From: a bacterium | Lineage (GTDB): Bacteria > Gemmatimonadota > Gemmatimonadetes > Gemmatimonadales > Gemmatimonadaceae | Direction: 5' to 3' | DNA length: 5,623 nucleotides | Assembly (NCBI GenBank): GCA_021802745.1 | Contig: JAJZRK010000211.1 | Span: 1-5,623 of the forward strand | Shown: one piece after another, positions 1 through 5,604 of the stretch | Numbering within the stretch: position 1 is the stretch's first letter | Layout of the letters: every line of letters starts with the position of its first letter | Program-made: the position numbers and the translations under genes | The notes under the pieces: generated by a model | Databases searched by the model: none | Told to the model about the DNA's origin: nothing | The model's input: only the letters and a program-made list of their open reading frames with translations

Positions 1-1
1 C

Positions 2-1174
2 GAGGGGGCGCGGCGCGTGGACGAGTGGAGCCTGATCGAGAAGAAGATTCCCGGCTTCGACATCGTCTTCGAGATTGACCGCAAGCGCCTCGTGGACAGC
101 GGCGTCGCGCTGACCGCCGAGCAGGAGACCGTGGTGCCGCTCATTGACGGGCGCCGTGACGTCGCCGCGCTCGTGGACGAGACCGGCATGGTCGAGTTCG
201 AGGTCGGGAAGGCGCTCTACGGCCTGGTGACCGCCGGCTTCCTGCACCGCGTCGGCAAGACCACCAAGAGCGCCGACGCGGCCGCCCCCGACGCGCGCGT
301 CGAGGAGCATCGCAACCTGGGCTCCGCCTTCTACAAGGCGGGCATGCTCGACGAGTGCGTGCGCGAGTTCCGGCGCGTGCTCGAGCTGCGCAGCACCGAC
401 GTCCATGCCCGCTTCTACCTGGGGCTGGTCCACGTGCGGCAGGGGAAGTTCGCCGAGGCGGTGACCGACTACCAGGAAGTGGCGTCGTCGCGGTCGGCGA
501 AACCGTCGGTCTTCCACAACCTCGCGCTGGCGCTCGAGGCGCTGGGGCGCTGGGAAGAGGCGCGCCAGGCGCTCGAGGAAGCGCTGAAGCGGGGTGGCGG
601 CCAGGATGCGCGTGTGCTGATGGCGCTCGGCATTCTCCACCTGCGCGCCGGCAACCCGACGGCCGCCGACGCCGCGCTCATGGAAGCGCGCCCGCTCTTC
701 ACCCAGCGCTCGCCGGGCGCCGTCTGGTTCCACTACGCGGCGCTCGCCGCCGCCCTCGGCGGGCATCTCGACAAGGCCATCTCGCTGCTCAGCGAGGGGA
801 CGCAGACCCATCCGCACTCCGCCACGCTGTTCAACAACCTGGCCGTTGCGCTCGAGGCGAAGGGGCGCGCCGACGAGGCGAAGGCCGCGGCGGAGAACGG
901 CGTGCATGAGGACGCGGGGCTGCCGCAGCTCCACAAGAACCTCGGCGACCTCTGCTATCGCGCCGGCCAGCTGGATGACGCGCTCGAGGCGTACCTGCGC
1001 GCGGTGAAGTTCAACGACAAGCTCGGGCCGGACGTGTGGCGCAAGCTCGGCAACATCCGGCTGAAACGCGACGAGAAGGATGAGGCGATCCGGTGCTGGG
1101 AGGTGGCGCTGGCCATTGAGCCCGGCGACACGCGCCTTCAGGCCCACCTCGAGACGGTGCGGGGGACGCAGTGA
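2..1174 (+). CDS. TPR-repeat protein with DUF4388-associated winged-helix-like N-region (5' partial)
   Basis: The reading frame is open to the left edge (codons from base 2), so the gene almost certainly starts outside the window. GTG at 17 is only the first start codon available inside it and has no convincing ribosome binding site. Numbering from that GTG, residues 1-80 (around EWSLIEKKIPGFD and LTAEQETVVPLIDGRRDV through KALYGLVTAGFL) resemble the small helical or winged-helix segment that follows the PATAN/DUF4388 domain in Gemmatimonadota and Myxococcota proteins. A missing upstream PATAN domain is therefore expected. After a short Ala/Asp linker, residues about 96-380 form roughly eight TPRs with the usual W/LG-Y/F-A-P spacing (for example HRNLGSAFYKAGMLDECVRE and WRKLGNIRLKRDEKDEAIRC). 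No signal peptide or membrane helix is visible, so it is probably a cytoplasmic protein-interaction scaffold. Its TGA stop overlaps the GTG of the next gene. The TPR assignment is firm; the DUF4388 link is inference. Confidence 0.85.
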   Translation, partial: EGARRVDEWSLIEKKIPGFDIVFEIDRKRLVDSGVALTAEQETVVPLIDGRRDVAALVDETGMVEFEVGKALYGLVTAGFLHRVGKTTKSADAAAPDARVEEHRNLGSAFYKAGMLDECVREFRRVLELRSTDVHARFYLGLVHVRQGKFAEAVTDYQEVASSRSAKPSVFHNLALALEALGRWEEARQALEEALKRGGGQDARVLMALGILHLRAGNPTAADAALMEARPLFTQRSPGAVWFHYAALAAALGGHLDKAISLLSEGTQTHPHSATLFNNLAVALEAKGRADEAKAAAENGVHEDAGLPQLHKNLGDLCYRAGQLDDALEAYLRAVKFNDKLGPDVWRKLGNIRLKRDEKDEAIRCWEVALAIEPGDTRLQAHLETVRGTQ

Positions 1175-2055
1175 CGGCTCCGAACATGGAATCGCTGGCC
1201 GCGCAGTTCGCGGCCATCGAGAAGAAGCTCGACGCCGGCGTCAGCGCCGCCGATCGCGACGCGACGCGCAAGGAGATCATCACCCTCTTCCGCACGCTGG
1301 AGCAGGGCATCGCCGACCTGACGGAGTCGGTGGCCGCAATGACGGCGCTCAAGGACGACGTCAAGCGCCTCGTGGACAAGTTCAAGGCGCAGGGCGCCGA
1401 GTCGGCCACCAACCACCCCGAATTCAGCGCCGAGAAGCCGGTGGTGCACGCCGACCACATCGGCGCCTCCACCTTCATCGAGAAGGGGTGGAGCCGGCTC
1501 TCGCTCGGCGACTACGAAGCTGCCGAGACGGCGCTGCACCGCGCGCTCGAGCTCTCCCCGAACGACCCGCAGAGCGAGGCGCTGCTCGGCTGGGCGCAGA
1601 TGCTGCAGGAGAAGTACGACGAAGCGCTGATGAACTTCCAGAAGGTGCTGATGCGCCAGCCGTCGAACGCACTGGCCCGCATCAACGTCGGCTATATCTG
1701 CCTCAAGAAGAAGATCTTCGGCGAGGCCATTGAGCATCTGTCGAAGGCGATTCGCCTCGACAACGACAAGAAGGCGACGCTGTACGCCCATTTCTACCTG
1801 GGGCTGGTCTACCTCGAACGCGAGATGTACGAGGACGCGCAGACCTTCTTCCGCAAGACGCTCGCGCTCGGGCCAAACCTGATCGAGGCGTACTACGAGC
1901 TCGGGCGCGCGCACTGGTACAACGACGAGAAGGACGAGGCGAAGCAGGCGTGGAGCACGGGACACGCGACCAACAAGTTCAACCCGTGGGGCAAGCGCTG
2001 CGCCGAGGTGCTGCAGACGGTGGAGGCGGGCGGGGAACCGCCACGCGCGCCGTGA
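1171..2055 (+). CDS. TPR-repeat protein with helical N-terminal region
   Basis: A 294-residue protein starting at GTG 1171, which overlaps the stop of the preceding gene as GTGA. A GGGGGA stretch at 1161-1166 sits just upstream, and the alternative ATG at 1186 has no ribosome binding site, so the coupled GTG is preferred. Residues about 6-75 are charged and heptad-like (AAQFAAIEKKLDAG, then LEQGIADLTESVAAMTALKD), suggesting a coiled coil or helical oligomerisation segment. A short linker follows, then about five TPRs over residues 100-272 (for example GWSRLSLGDYEAAETALHRA, LGLVYLEREMYEDAQTFFRK and LGRAHWYNDEKDEAKQAW). There is no signal peptide or membrane helix, so it is predicted to be cytoplasmic. 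Position and overlaps make it the middle gene of a three-gene operon and a likely partner of the flanking products. No enzymatic motif is visible and the specific function is unknown. Confidence 0.9.
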   Translation: MTAPNMESLAAQFAAIEKKLDAGVSAADRDATRKEIITLFRTLEQGIADLTESVAAMTALKDDVKRLVDKFKAQGAESATNHPEFSAEKPVVHADHIGASTFIEKGWSRLSLGDYEAAETALHRALELSPNDPQSEALLGWAQMLQEKYDEALMNFQKVLMRQPSNALARINVGYICLKKKIFGEAIEHLSKAIRLDNDKKATLYAHFYLGLVYLEREMYEDAQTFFRKTLALGPNLIEAYYELGRAHWYNDEKDEAKQAWSTGHATNKFNPWGKRCAEVLQTVEAGGEPPRAP

Positions 2056-3068
2056 GCGGCCGGCGCGCGGCCGTTGCGCGATACGCGCGCCGCGTCCGAC
2101 GCGCCCTGCTGGCGGCTGGCGCCGGGCTGCTCGCCTGGGCGGGGAGCGCATCGGCCGCGCGGGCACAGGAGGTAGGGGAGGGGCTGCGGCAGCTCGCGAG
2201 CGGTCGCTTCACCGTCCACTACGCTTCCACCGATGCCCGGCTGGCCGCCGCGCTCGCCGAGTCGGCCGTGGCGCGCGACTCGTTTCCGGGGCTGCCGCGG
2301 CCGAAGGTGCGCGTCGAAATCTGGGTCGCCCCCGACGACGCGGCCTTTCGCCGCTGGGCCGGCGACGGGGCGCCCGAGTGGGGCAATGCCTTCGCCTTTC
2401 CGCTCGAGCGGCGCATCGTGCTGCACGGCCATCGCGGCGGCAAGGGCGGCGACGCGCTCGCCGTGCTGCGCCATGAGCTGGCCCATCTCGCGCTCCACGA
2501 AGCGCTCGGCGACCTGCCGCCGCGGTGGTTCGACGAGGGCTATGCGTCGTACGCGGCCGGGGAGTGGGGGCGCGACGACGTGCTCGCCACCAACTTCGCG
2601 TTGGCCATCGCCCTCGGCCGCTTGCCGACGCTCGCCGGCCTCGACTCGAGCTTCACCGGCGGGCCGACCTCGGCGCAGGCTGCCTATGCCTTCTCGTATC
2701 GGGCCGTGGCCGAGATGGCGGCCATTGACCGCCGGCGCGGACTCACGCTCTTCTTTGGGTACTGGGCGCGCGATCGCTCGCTCGAGCTCGCCACCCGGCA
2801 GGCGTTTGGCCTGACGCTCGGCGGATTCGAGGAATACTGGCAGCAGGCGACGCGCCGGCGGTACGGCGGCCTCGCGATCGTGACGGACCTCAGCCTTGGT
2901 GCGGTGCTGGTGCTGCTGATGGTCGGGCCGCTCTGGATCATTCGCCGCCAGCGTGACAAGAAGCGGCTGCAGGCGATGCGCGTGGCCGACGCGGTGCAGG
3001 CCGAACGTGATCGGGCGAGCGCCCTGGCGGCGCTCCTCGGCGAAGAAGGGGAAGGGCCGCCGCATTAG
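2052..3068 (+). CDS. Secreted, membrane-anchored MA-clan (gluzincin-like) zinc peptidase-domain protein
   Basis: I place the start at GTG 2052, which overlaps the previous stop as GTGA, giving 338 residues. The open frame reaches back to ATG 1950, but that would bury about 100 bases inside the upstream gene and hide the signal peptide. With the chosen start, residues 1-17 are Arg-rich, 18-31 hydrophobic, and a signal peptidase I site fits after A38 (ARA|QE). RRALLAAG is faintly Tat-like, but Sec export is the simpler reading. HELAH at 141-145 gives the zinc-binding HExxH. The third ligand is probably E162 in WFDEGYASYAAGEW, the pattern of the peptidase MA-like family (PF13485 type). Both histidines and the catalytic Glu (E142) are intact. 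Residues about 278-297 form one transmembrane helix followed by a basic tail (RRQRDKKR), leaving the peptidase domain outside and a short cytoplasmic tail. Substrate unknown. The coupled TPR genes upstream suggest a common complex or pathway. Confidence 0.9.
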   Translation: MSGRRAAVARYARRVRRALLAAGAGLLAWAGSASAARAQEVGEGLRQLASGRFTVHYASTDARLAAALAESAVARDSFPGLPRPKVRVEIWVAPDDAAFRRWAGDGAPEWGNAFAFPLERRIVLHGHRGGKGGDALAVLRHELAHLALHEALGDLPPRWFDEGYASYAAGEWGRDDVLATNFALAIALGRLPTLAGLDSSFTGGPTSAQAAYAFSYRAVAEMAAIDRRRGLTLFFGYWARDRSLELATRQAFGLTLGGFEEYWQQATRRRYGGLAIVTDLSLGAVLVLLMVGPLWIIRRQRDKKRLQAMRVADAVQAERDRASALAALLGEEGEGPPH

Positions 3069-3084
3069 GATTCGATTATAGTCT

Positions 3085-3106
3085 GGAACCCCCCGGACGG
3101 CGTTCC
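3085..3106 (+). terminator. Small hairpin between the peptidase gene and the next promoter; weak terminator or operator candidate
   Basis: GGAAC at 3085-3089 pairs with GTTCC at 3102-3106. Two more C-G pairs can form inside across a bulged C, leaving a loop of about 7 bases. It lies 16 bases after the operon's TAG and would be the only terminator-like structure for the three-gene operon. No T-tract follows; the next bases are TTGACA, the -35 box of the next promoter. It could equally be a protein-binding palindrome or have no function. Confidence 0.35.
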
Positions 3107-3135
3107 TTGACACCATCGCCCAACCGGAATAACCT
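3107..3135 (+). promoter_or_regulatory. Sigma-70-type promoter for the small membrane protein and tRNA-Val
   Basis: A perfect -35 hexamer TTGACA (3107-3112) is followed by a 17-bp spacer and TAACCT (3130-3135). The -10 keeps the three most important positions (T, A and final T), the TAnnnT form usual in GC-rich genomes. Transcription should start near 3141-3145, at or just before the ATG at 3145. It would run through the 57-codon ORF into the tRNA at 3343, which has no comparable promoter of its own in the 24-base gap. Confidence 0.7.
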
Positions 3136-3144
3136 CAATCGCTT

Positions 3145-3318
3145 ATGGCGAACGCACAGGACCGGCGGGTATCCGGCGCGGTATGGTGGTGGGGGGCGGC
3201 AATTGTGACGCTTGTCCTCGGCTACGCTGACCTCGCACGTGGGGGCGAGACCATCGCTCCCATCCTGCTCGTGCTGGGCTACTGCGTGCTGGTGCCGCGG
3301 GCGATTCTCGCGAGGTAG
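3145..3318 (+). CDS. Small two-helix membrane protein, unknown function
   Basis: A 57-residue ORF from ATG 3145 to TAG 3318. After a short charged N-terminus (MANAQDRR), residues about 13-30 form a hydrophobic segment beginning with three consecutive tryptophans (VWWWGAAIVTLVLGY). A polar turn with DLARGGET follows, then a second hydrophobic segment at about 38-54 (APILLVLGYCVLVP) and a basic end (RAILAR). The pattern is a helical hairpin in the inner membrane with short ends. No catalytic motif or signal peptidase site is visible. There is no Shine-Dalgarno sequence at usable distance, and the promoter predicts a leader of zero to about four bases, so translation is probably leaderless. Support for coding comes from the clean two-helix pattern and the promoter placement. 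I do not recognise the family. Co-transcription with tRNA-Val is inferred. Confidence 0.7.
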   Translation: MANAQDRRVSGAVWWWGAAIVTLVLGYADLARGGETIAPILLVLGYCVLVPRAILAR

Positions 3319-3342
3319 CGAACGGCACTGGCGGGGTGCTCC

Positions 3343-3416
3343 GGGCGAATAGCTCAGTTGGTTAGAGCACCTGCCTTACACGCAGGGAGTCGGGGGTTCG
3401 AGTCCCTCTTCGCCCA
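3343..3416 (+). tRNA. tRNA-Val (anticodon UAC)
   Basis: A complete cloverleaf can be folded by hand. The acceptor stem is GGGCGAA (3343-3349) with TTCGCCC (3409-3415), with discriminator A3416. The D-stem is GCTC (3352-3355) with GAGC (3365-3368). The anticodon stem is CCTGC/GCAGG (3370-3374/3382-3386) around loop CTTACAC, giving anticodon TAC (3377-3379), which reads valine GUA-type codons. The variable loop is GAGTC. The T-stem is GGGGG/CCCTC with one G-U pair, around loop TTCGAGT. The 3' CCA is not encoded (ACT follows), so a CCA-adding enzyme must complete it. Confidence 0.97.
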
Positions 3417-3479
3417 CTGTTAGTGGACGGCCTCGTTGGATCGCAGCATGGCCGTAGCGGGTAGAAGGATTCAACGTTC

Positions 3480-3486
3480 GGAGGAG
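3480..3486 (+). promoter_or_regulatory. Strong Shine-Dalgarno sequence deciding the start of the TolB-like/TPR gene
   Basis: GGAGGAG at 3480-3486 is a near-ideal anti-16S match. It directly touches ATG 3487 (2 bases after GGAGG), which is too close, but stands 8 bases (from GGAGG) or 6 bases (from AGGAG) before the in-frame GTG at 3493. The spacing therefore favours GTG 3493 as the initiation codon. Confidence 0.7.
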
Positions 3487-3492
3487 ATGACT

Positions 3493-5256
3493 GTGAAGGC
3501 TCGGCTAGGCACCGCTCGTTCGATGGTTGCGGCGACCGTCCTGCTTCTTGGCGCCACCCCGGTGGCGCAGGCGCAGGCCGCGCGTACGCCGAACCCGAAT
3601 GCCCCGCGACTCGTCGTCGGCACGTTCCGGAGCAGCGACAAGAAGCTCTCGGTGCAGGCGACGGAGGAACTGCGCAGCCGGCTCAGCGCGGACATTCCGT
3701 TCCGCGCGCTGACCGTCATATCGTCCGCCGACTACAAGCAGGTCGTCGAGCAGTCCGGGTATCCCTACGACGAAGCGCTGTCGTCGGGTGACCTGGCCAG
3801 CCTCGCGAAGCTGCTGCGCACCGACGAGTTCCTCGAGGGCAGCGTTGAGAAGACGGCCACCGGCTTCCAGATCAGAGCGAGGCTCGTGCTGACGCGCGAC
3901 GGCGACCTCTCGCAGCCGCTCCCGCCCGCCGATGGCGACAAGCTGGCGCGGGCCGCGTCGGCGCTCTCCAAGAGCCTGCAGGAGGCGCGCAAGCAGCTCG
4001 AGCCCGAGAAGAAGTGCAACATGATGGGGCGCGACAACAAACCGGCGGAGGCGATTGCCTCGGCACGCGCCGGCGTGGCGGCCTATCCGCAGGCCACGCT
4101 GGCCCGTCTTTGCGAGCTGCAGGTGCGCGTCGGCTTCAAGCAGTCGCCCGATTCGATCATCGCGGTTGCCCAGGACATCATCAAGATTGACCCGAAGAGC
4201 AAGATGGCGCTGGGCGCCGCCGCTGATGCGTACAAGGCCAAGGGCGACCAGGACAAGTCCACCGAGATGCTGGTGGCCCTCCTGGCGACCGACCCCACCA
4301 ACACGCGCCTGCTCGACGACGTGGTCAACGCGCTGGCCGCAGCCGGCAAGTGGGACCTGGCAAAGCCGATCATCGCCTCGGCCATCAAGGACAACCCGGG
4401 CGACGTGCGACTGATGAAGCTGGGCTTCCTCGTCTACATGTCCGCCGGCGACCGGGCGAACGGTATCGCGCTCGGCGAGGAGATGGTGAAGATCGACACC
4501 TCGGCCGCGGATTCGGCGTACTTCGCGAAGGTAATCGGGGCCTATGACGCCGACAGCGCCTTCGCCAAGGCGGCGGACGCCGCGGCGCGCGCCGTCGCGA
4601 AGTTCCCGACCAACACCTCGTTCATGGGGATGCTGGGCCAGGAGCAGTTGAAGACTGGCCAGCAGGCACAGGCGATCGCGACGTTCCGCAAGCTCCTGAC
4701 GATTGATCCGAAGGCGCCATCGGCGCGCATGCTGATCGCGCGCACGTTTGACGAAATGAAGCTGGCCGACAGCGCGCTCACGGCCTTGCGCGACGCGAAG
4801 GCGGCTGGCGAAGACGGCCAGGCGGTGGGGATGTACGCGTTGAGCATCGGCAACCGTCTCTTCAAGGTCGGCCAGGATGCACTGAACAAGGCGCAGCAGA
4901 GCAAGACCTCCGAGGACTACGCCGCGGCGATCGCCGCCAACCAGTTGGTGGTGCCGTGGGTGAGCTTCGCCGATGAGGCGATCACGGTGCCCGAAAACAA
5001 GAACCAGGCGAAGTTCTTGCTCGGCGTTGCCACATTCCAGATCTCGGTGGCCGCCGTCAGTGACGCCCCCAAGACCAAGTCGTGCGACCTGGCGAAGCTG
5101 GCGGCCGACAACATCGCGGTTGCGCAGGTCAATCTCCCGGCCGGCGGGCGGTTCGCACCCGACGCCGTGGCGCAGCTCATGCCGATTGTGCCGCAGATCA
5201 TGACGGGCGCCGACCAGATGGTAAAGGCGTACTGCGGCGCCGCGGCCAAGCCGTAA
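3493..5256 (+). CDS. Exported TolB/FlgO-like N-domain plus TPR-like solenoid protein
   Basis: I start at GTG 3493 because of ribosome binding site spacing, giving 587 residues; ATG 3487 (two residues longer) is the alternative. Residues 1-27 are a Sec signal peptide: basic start, hydrophobic core at about 11-21, and cleavage at AQA|QA after A27. Residues about 40-170 run LVVGTF, EELRSRLSADIPFRALTVIS, LLRTDEFLEGSVEKT and FQIRARLVLTRDG. This is the strand-helix layout of the TolB N-terminal/FlgO/CsgG-like fold that often precedes TPRs in bacterial proteins. From about 180 to 480 the chain is helical with TPR-like repeats (for example GMLGQEQLKTGQQAQAIATF, followed by IDPKAPSARMLIA). The mature protein has exactly four cysteines, C175, C207, C531 and C581, which bracket the solenoid and could form disulfides in the periplasm. 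No enzymatic motif is visible. It is likely a periplasmic scaffold or assembly factor. It follows tRNA-Val by 76 bases and ends 20 bases before a terminator hairpin. Confidence 0.88.
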   Translation: MKARLGTARSMVAATVLLLGATPVAQAQAARTPNPNAPRLVVGTFRSSDKKLSVQATEELRSRLSADIPFRALTVISSADYKQVVEQSGYPYDEALSSGDLASLAKLLRTDEFLEGSVEKTATGFQIRARLVLTRDGDLSQPLPPADGDKLARAASALSKSLQEARKQLEPEKKCNMMGRDNKPAEAIASARAGVAAYPQATLARLCELQVRVGFKQSPDSIIAVAQDIIKIDPKSKMALGAAADAYKAKGDQDKSTEMLVALLATDPTNTRLLDDVVNALAAAGKWDLAKPIIASAIKDNPGDVRLMKLGFLVYMSAGDRANGIALGEEMVKIDTSAADSAYFAKVIGAYDADSAFAKAADAAARAVAKFPTNTSFMGMLGQEQLKTGQQAQAIATFRKLLTIDPKAPSARMLIARTFDEMKLADSALTALRDAKAAGEDGQAVGMYALSIGNRLFKVGQDALNKAQQSKTSEDYAAAIAANQLVVPWVSFADEAITVPENKNQAKFLLGVATFQISVAAVSDAPKTKSCDLAKLAADNIAVAQVNLPAGGRFAPDAVAQLMPIVPQIMTGADQMVKAYCGAAAKP

Positions 5257-5276
5257 AGGCGGCGCGGGTGTACGGC

Positions 5277-5306
5277 GAACGGGCGGCCCGCTGAGGTCGC
5301 CCGTTC
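5277..5306 (+). terminator. Intrinsic-terminator-type hairpin after the TolB-like/TPR gene, target of a group II intron
   Basis: GAACGGGCG (5277-5285) pairs perfectly with CGCCCGTTC (5298-5306). The stem extends inward by a G-U wobble and two C-G pairs to 12 bp, leaving a 6-base loop CGCTGA. It starts 20 bases after the TAA stop. The expected T-tract is absent: only TGCAT separates the stem from the intron 5' end at 5312. The simplest explanation is that the intron inserted between stem and T-tract. Confidence 0.75.
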
Positions 5307-5307
5307 T

Positions 5308-5311
5308 GCAT
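5308..5311 (+). other. Candidate IBS1 (5' exon binding site) at the intron junction
   Basis: The last four exon bases, GCAT, lie directly before GTGTG. The final three (CAT) pair with ATG at 5492-5494 in the candidate EBS1 loop, in the register expected for IBS1 ending at position -1; the fourth position is a G-G mismatch. Short IBS1-EBS1 pairings are typical of class C introns, which rely mainly on the upstream hairpin. Confidence 0.45.
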
Positions 5312-5316
5312 GTGTG

Positions 5317-5575
5317 CCCAGCATGAACATCGACTTGGAGGTGGAAGTCCTCGCGGGAGTTGGTCGCAACGACCGGAGTGAACCGCCAGGTGCCGACCGT
5401 GAGGGGAGCACTGAAAGAAGCGGTGTAGCGAGACCTGTGGGGCGACGTACAGCAACCGGATCGCAGGCGGGGCGAATCAGGGCGAGCGGGCATGGAACCG
5501 CGAAGCTCTCGCGACCAAAGAAACGTCTCGTAGATCCGGCGCTCGTGCAGGGACAGCCGATGGGTCTTACCTGGG
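5317..5575 (+). ncRNA. Group II intron ribozyme domain I
   Basis: CCCAG (5317-5321) pairs with CTGGG (5571-5575), closing domain I. CATCG (5328-5332) pairs with CGATG (5558-5562) as the next stem inward. GAGG (5338-5341) and CCTC (5349-5352) form a small hairpin with a 7-base loop. The equivalent stems in the O. iheyensis intron, as I remember them, are CCCGG/CCGGG and CAGUC/GACUG. The changes here are compensatory on both strands, which argues for a conserved RNA fold rather than chance similarity. No long protein reading frame is expected in this stretch. Confidence 0.8.
5486..5501 (+). other. Candidate EBS1 hairpin of the group II intron
   Basis: GCGG (5486-5489) pairs with CCGC (5498-5501) around the 8-base loop GCATGGAA. 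The corresponding O. iheyensis hairpin, from memory, has stem GUUU/AAAC and loop GCAUAACA, so loop size and the GCAU start are kept while the stem has changed by covariation. The proposed exon-binding bases are ATGG at 5492-5495, of which ATG pairs with the exon end CAT. Confidence 0.55.
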
Positions 5576-5586
5576 GAGATCTCGCC

Positions 5587-5604
5587 TCACGCCTGAAAGG
5601 GTGA
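5587..5604 (+). other. Candidate domain II hairpin of the group II intron
   Basis: TCAC (5587-5590) pairs with GTGA (5601-5604), and CC (5592-5593) with GG (5599-5600) across a bulged G5591, leaving loop TGAAA. It sits directly after the domain I closing stem, where a short domain II is expected. The following GTCCGCAGTCGAC at the window edge resembles the 5' part of domain III. Confidence 0.5.

Noticed and set aside
1950..2051. Upstream extension of the peptidase gene to ATG 1950
   Set aside because: It would overlap the preceding TPR gene by about 100 bases and bury the clear signal peptide. The coupled GTG at 2052 is better.
1138..2166. Long minus-strand frame (and its neighbour at 1893-3116)
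   Set aside because: Both are antisense to well-supported TPR and peptidase genes, with low-complexity Arg/Ala-rich translations. They are shadows of high-GC codon use.
3078..3083. TATAGT as a -10 box
   Set aside because: No reasonable -35 at 16-18 bp upstream, which falls in the end of the peptidase gene.
3392..3418. tRNA-Val 3' end as an integration (att) site
   Set aside because: No duplicate of the tRNA 3' segment and no integrase in the window.
3436..3467. TTG 3436 as start, and TTGGAT/TAGAAG as a promoter for the TolB-like/TPR gene
   Set aside because: Starting there puts 19 polar residues before the signal peptide and has no ribosome binding site. The promoter boxes would be 20 bp apart with a poor -10, so no separate promoter is claimed.
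3505..5493. A 662-codon open frame on the minus strand
   Set aside because: It is antisense to the TolB-like/TPR gene and the intron. Its Arg/Val/Gly/Leu-rich composition is typical of GC-rich shadow frames, and the + strand has a signal peptide, repeats and a ribosome binding site.
5314..5604. A 96-codon open frame ending at TGA 5604
   Set aside because: It lies wholly inside the folded intron domains I-II. Its bases are explained by RNA stems, its composition is Arg/Gly-rich like a chance frame, and it has no ribosome binding site.
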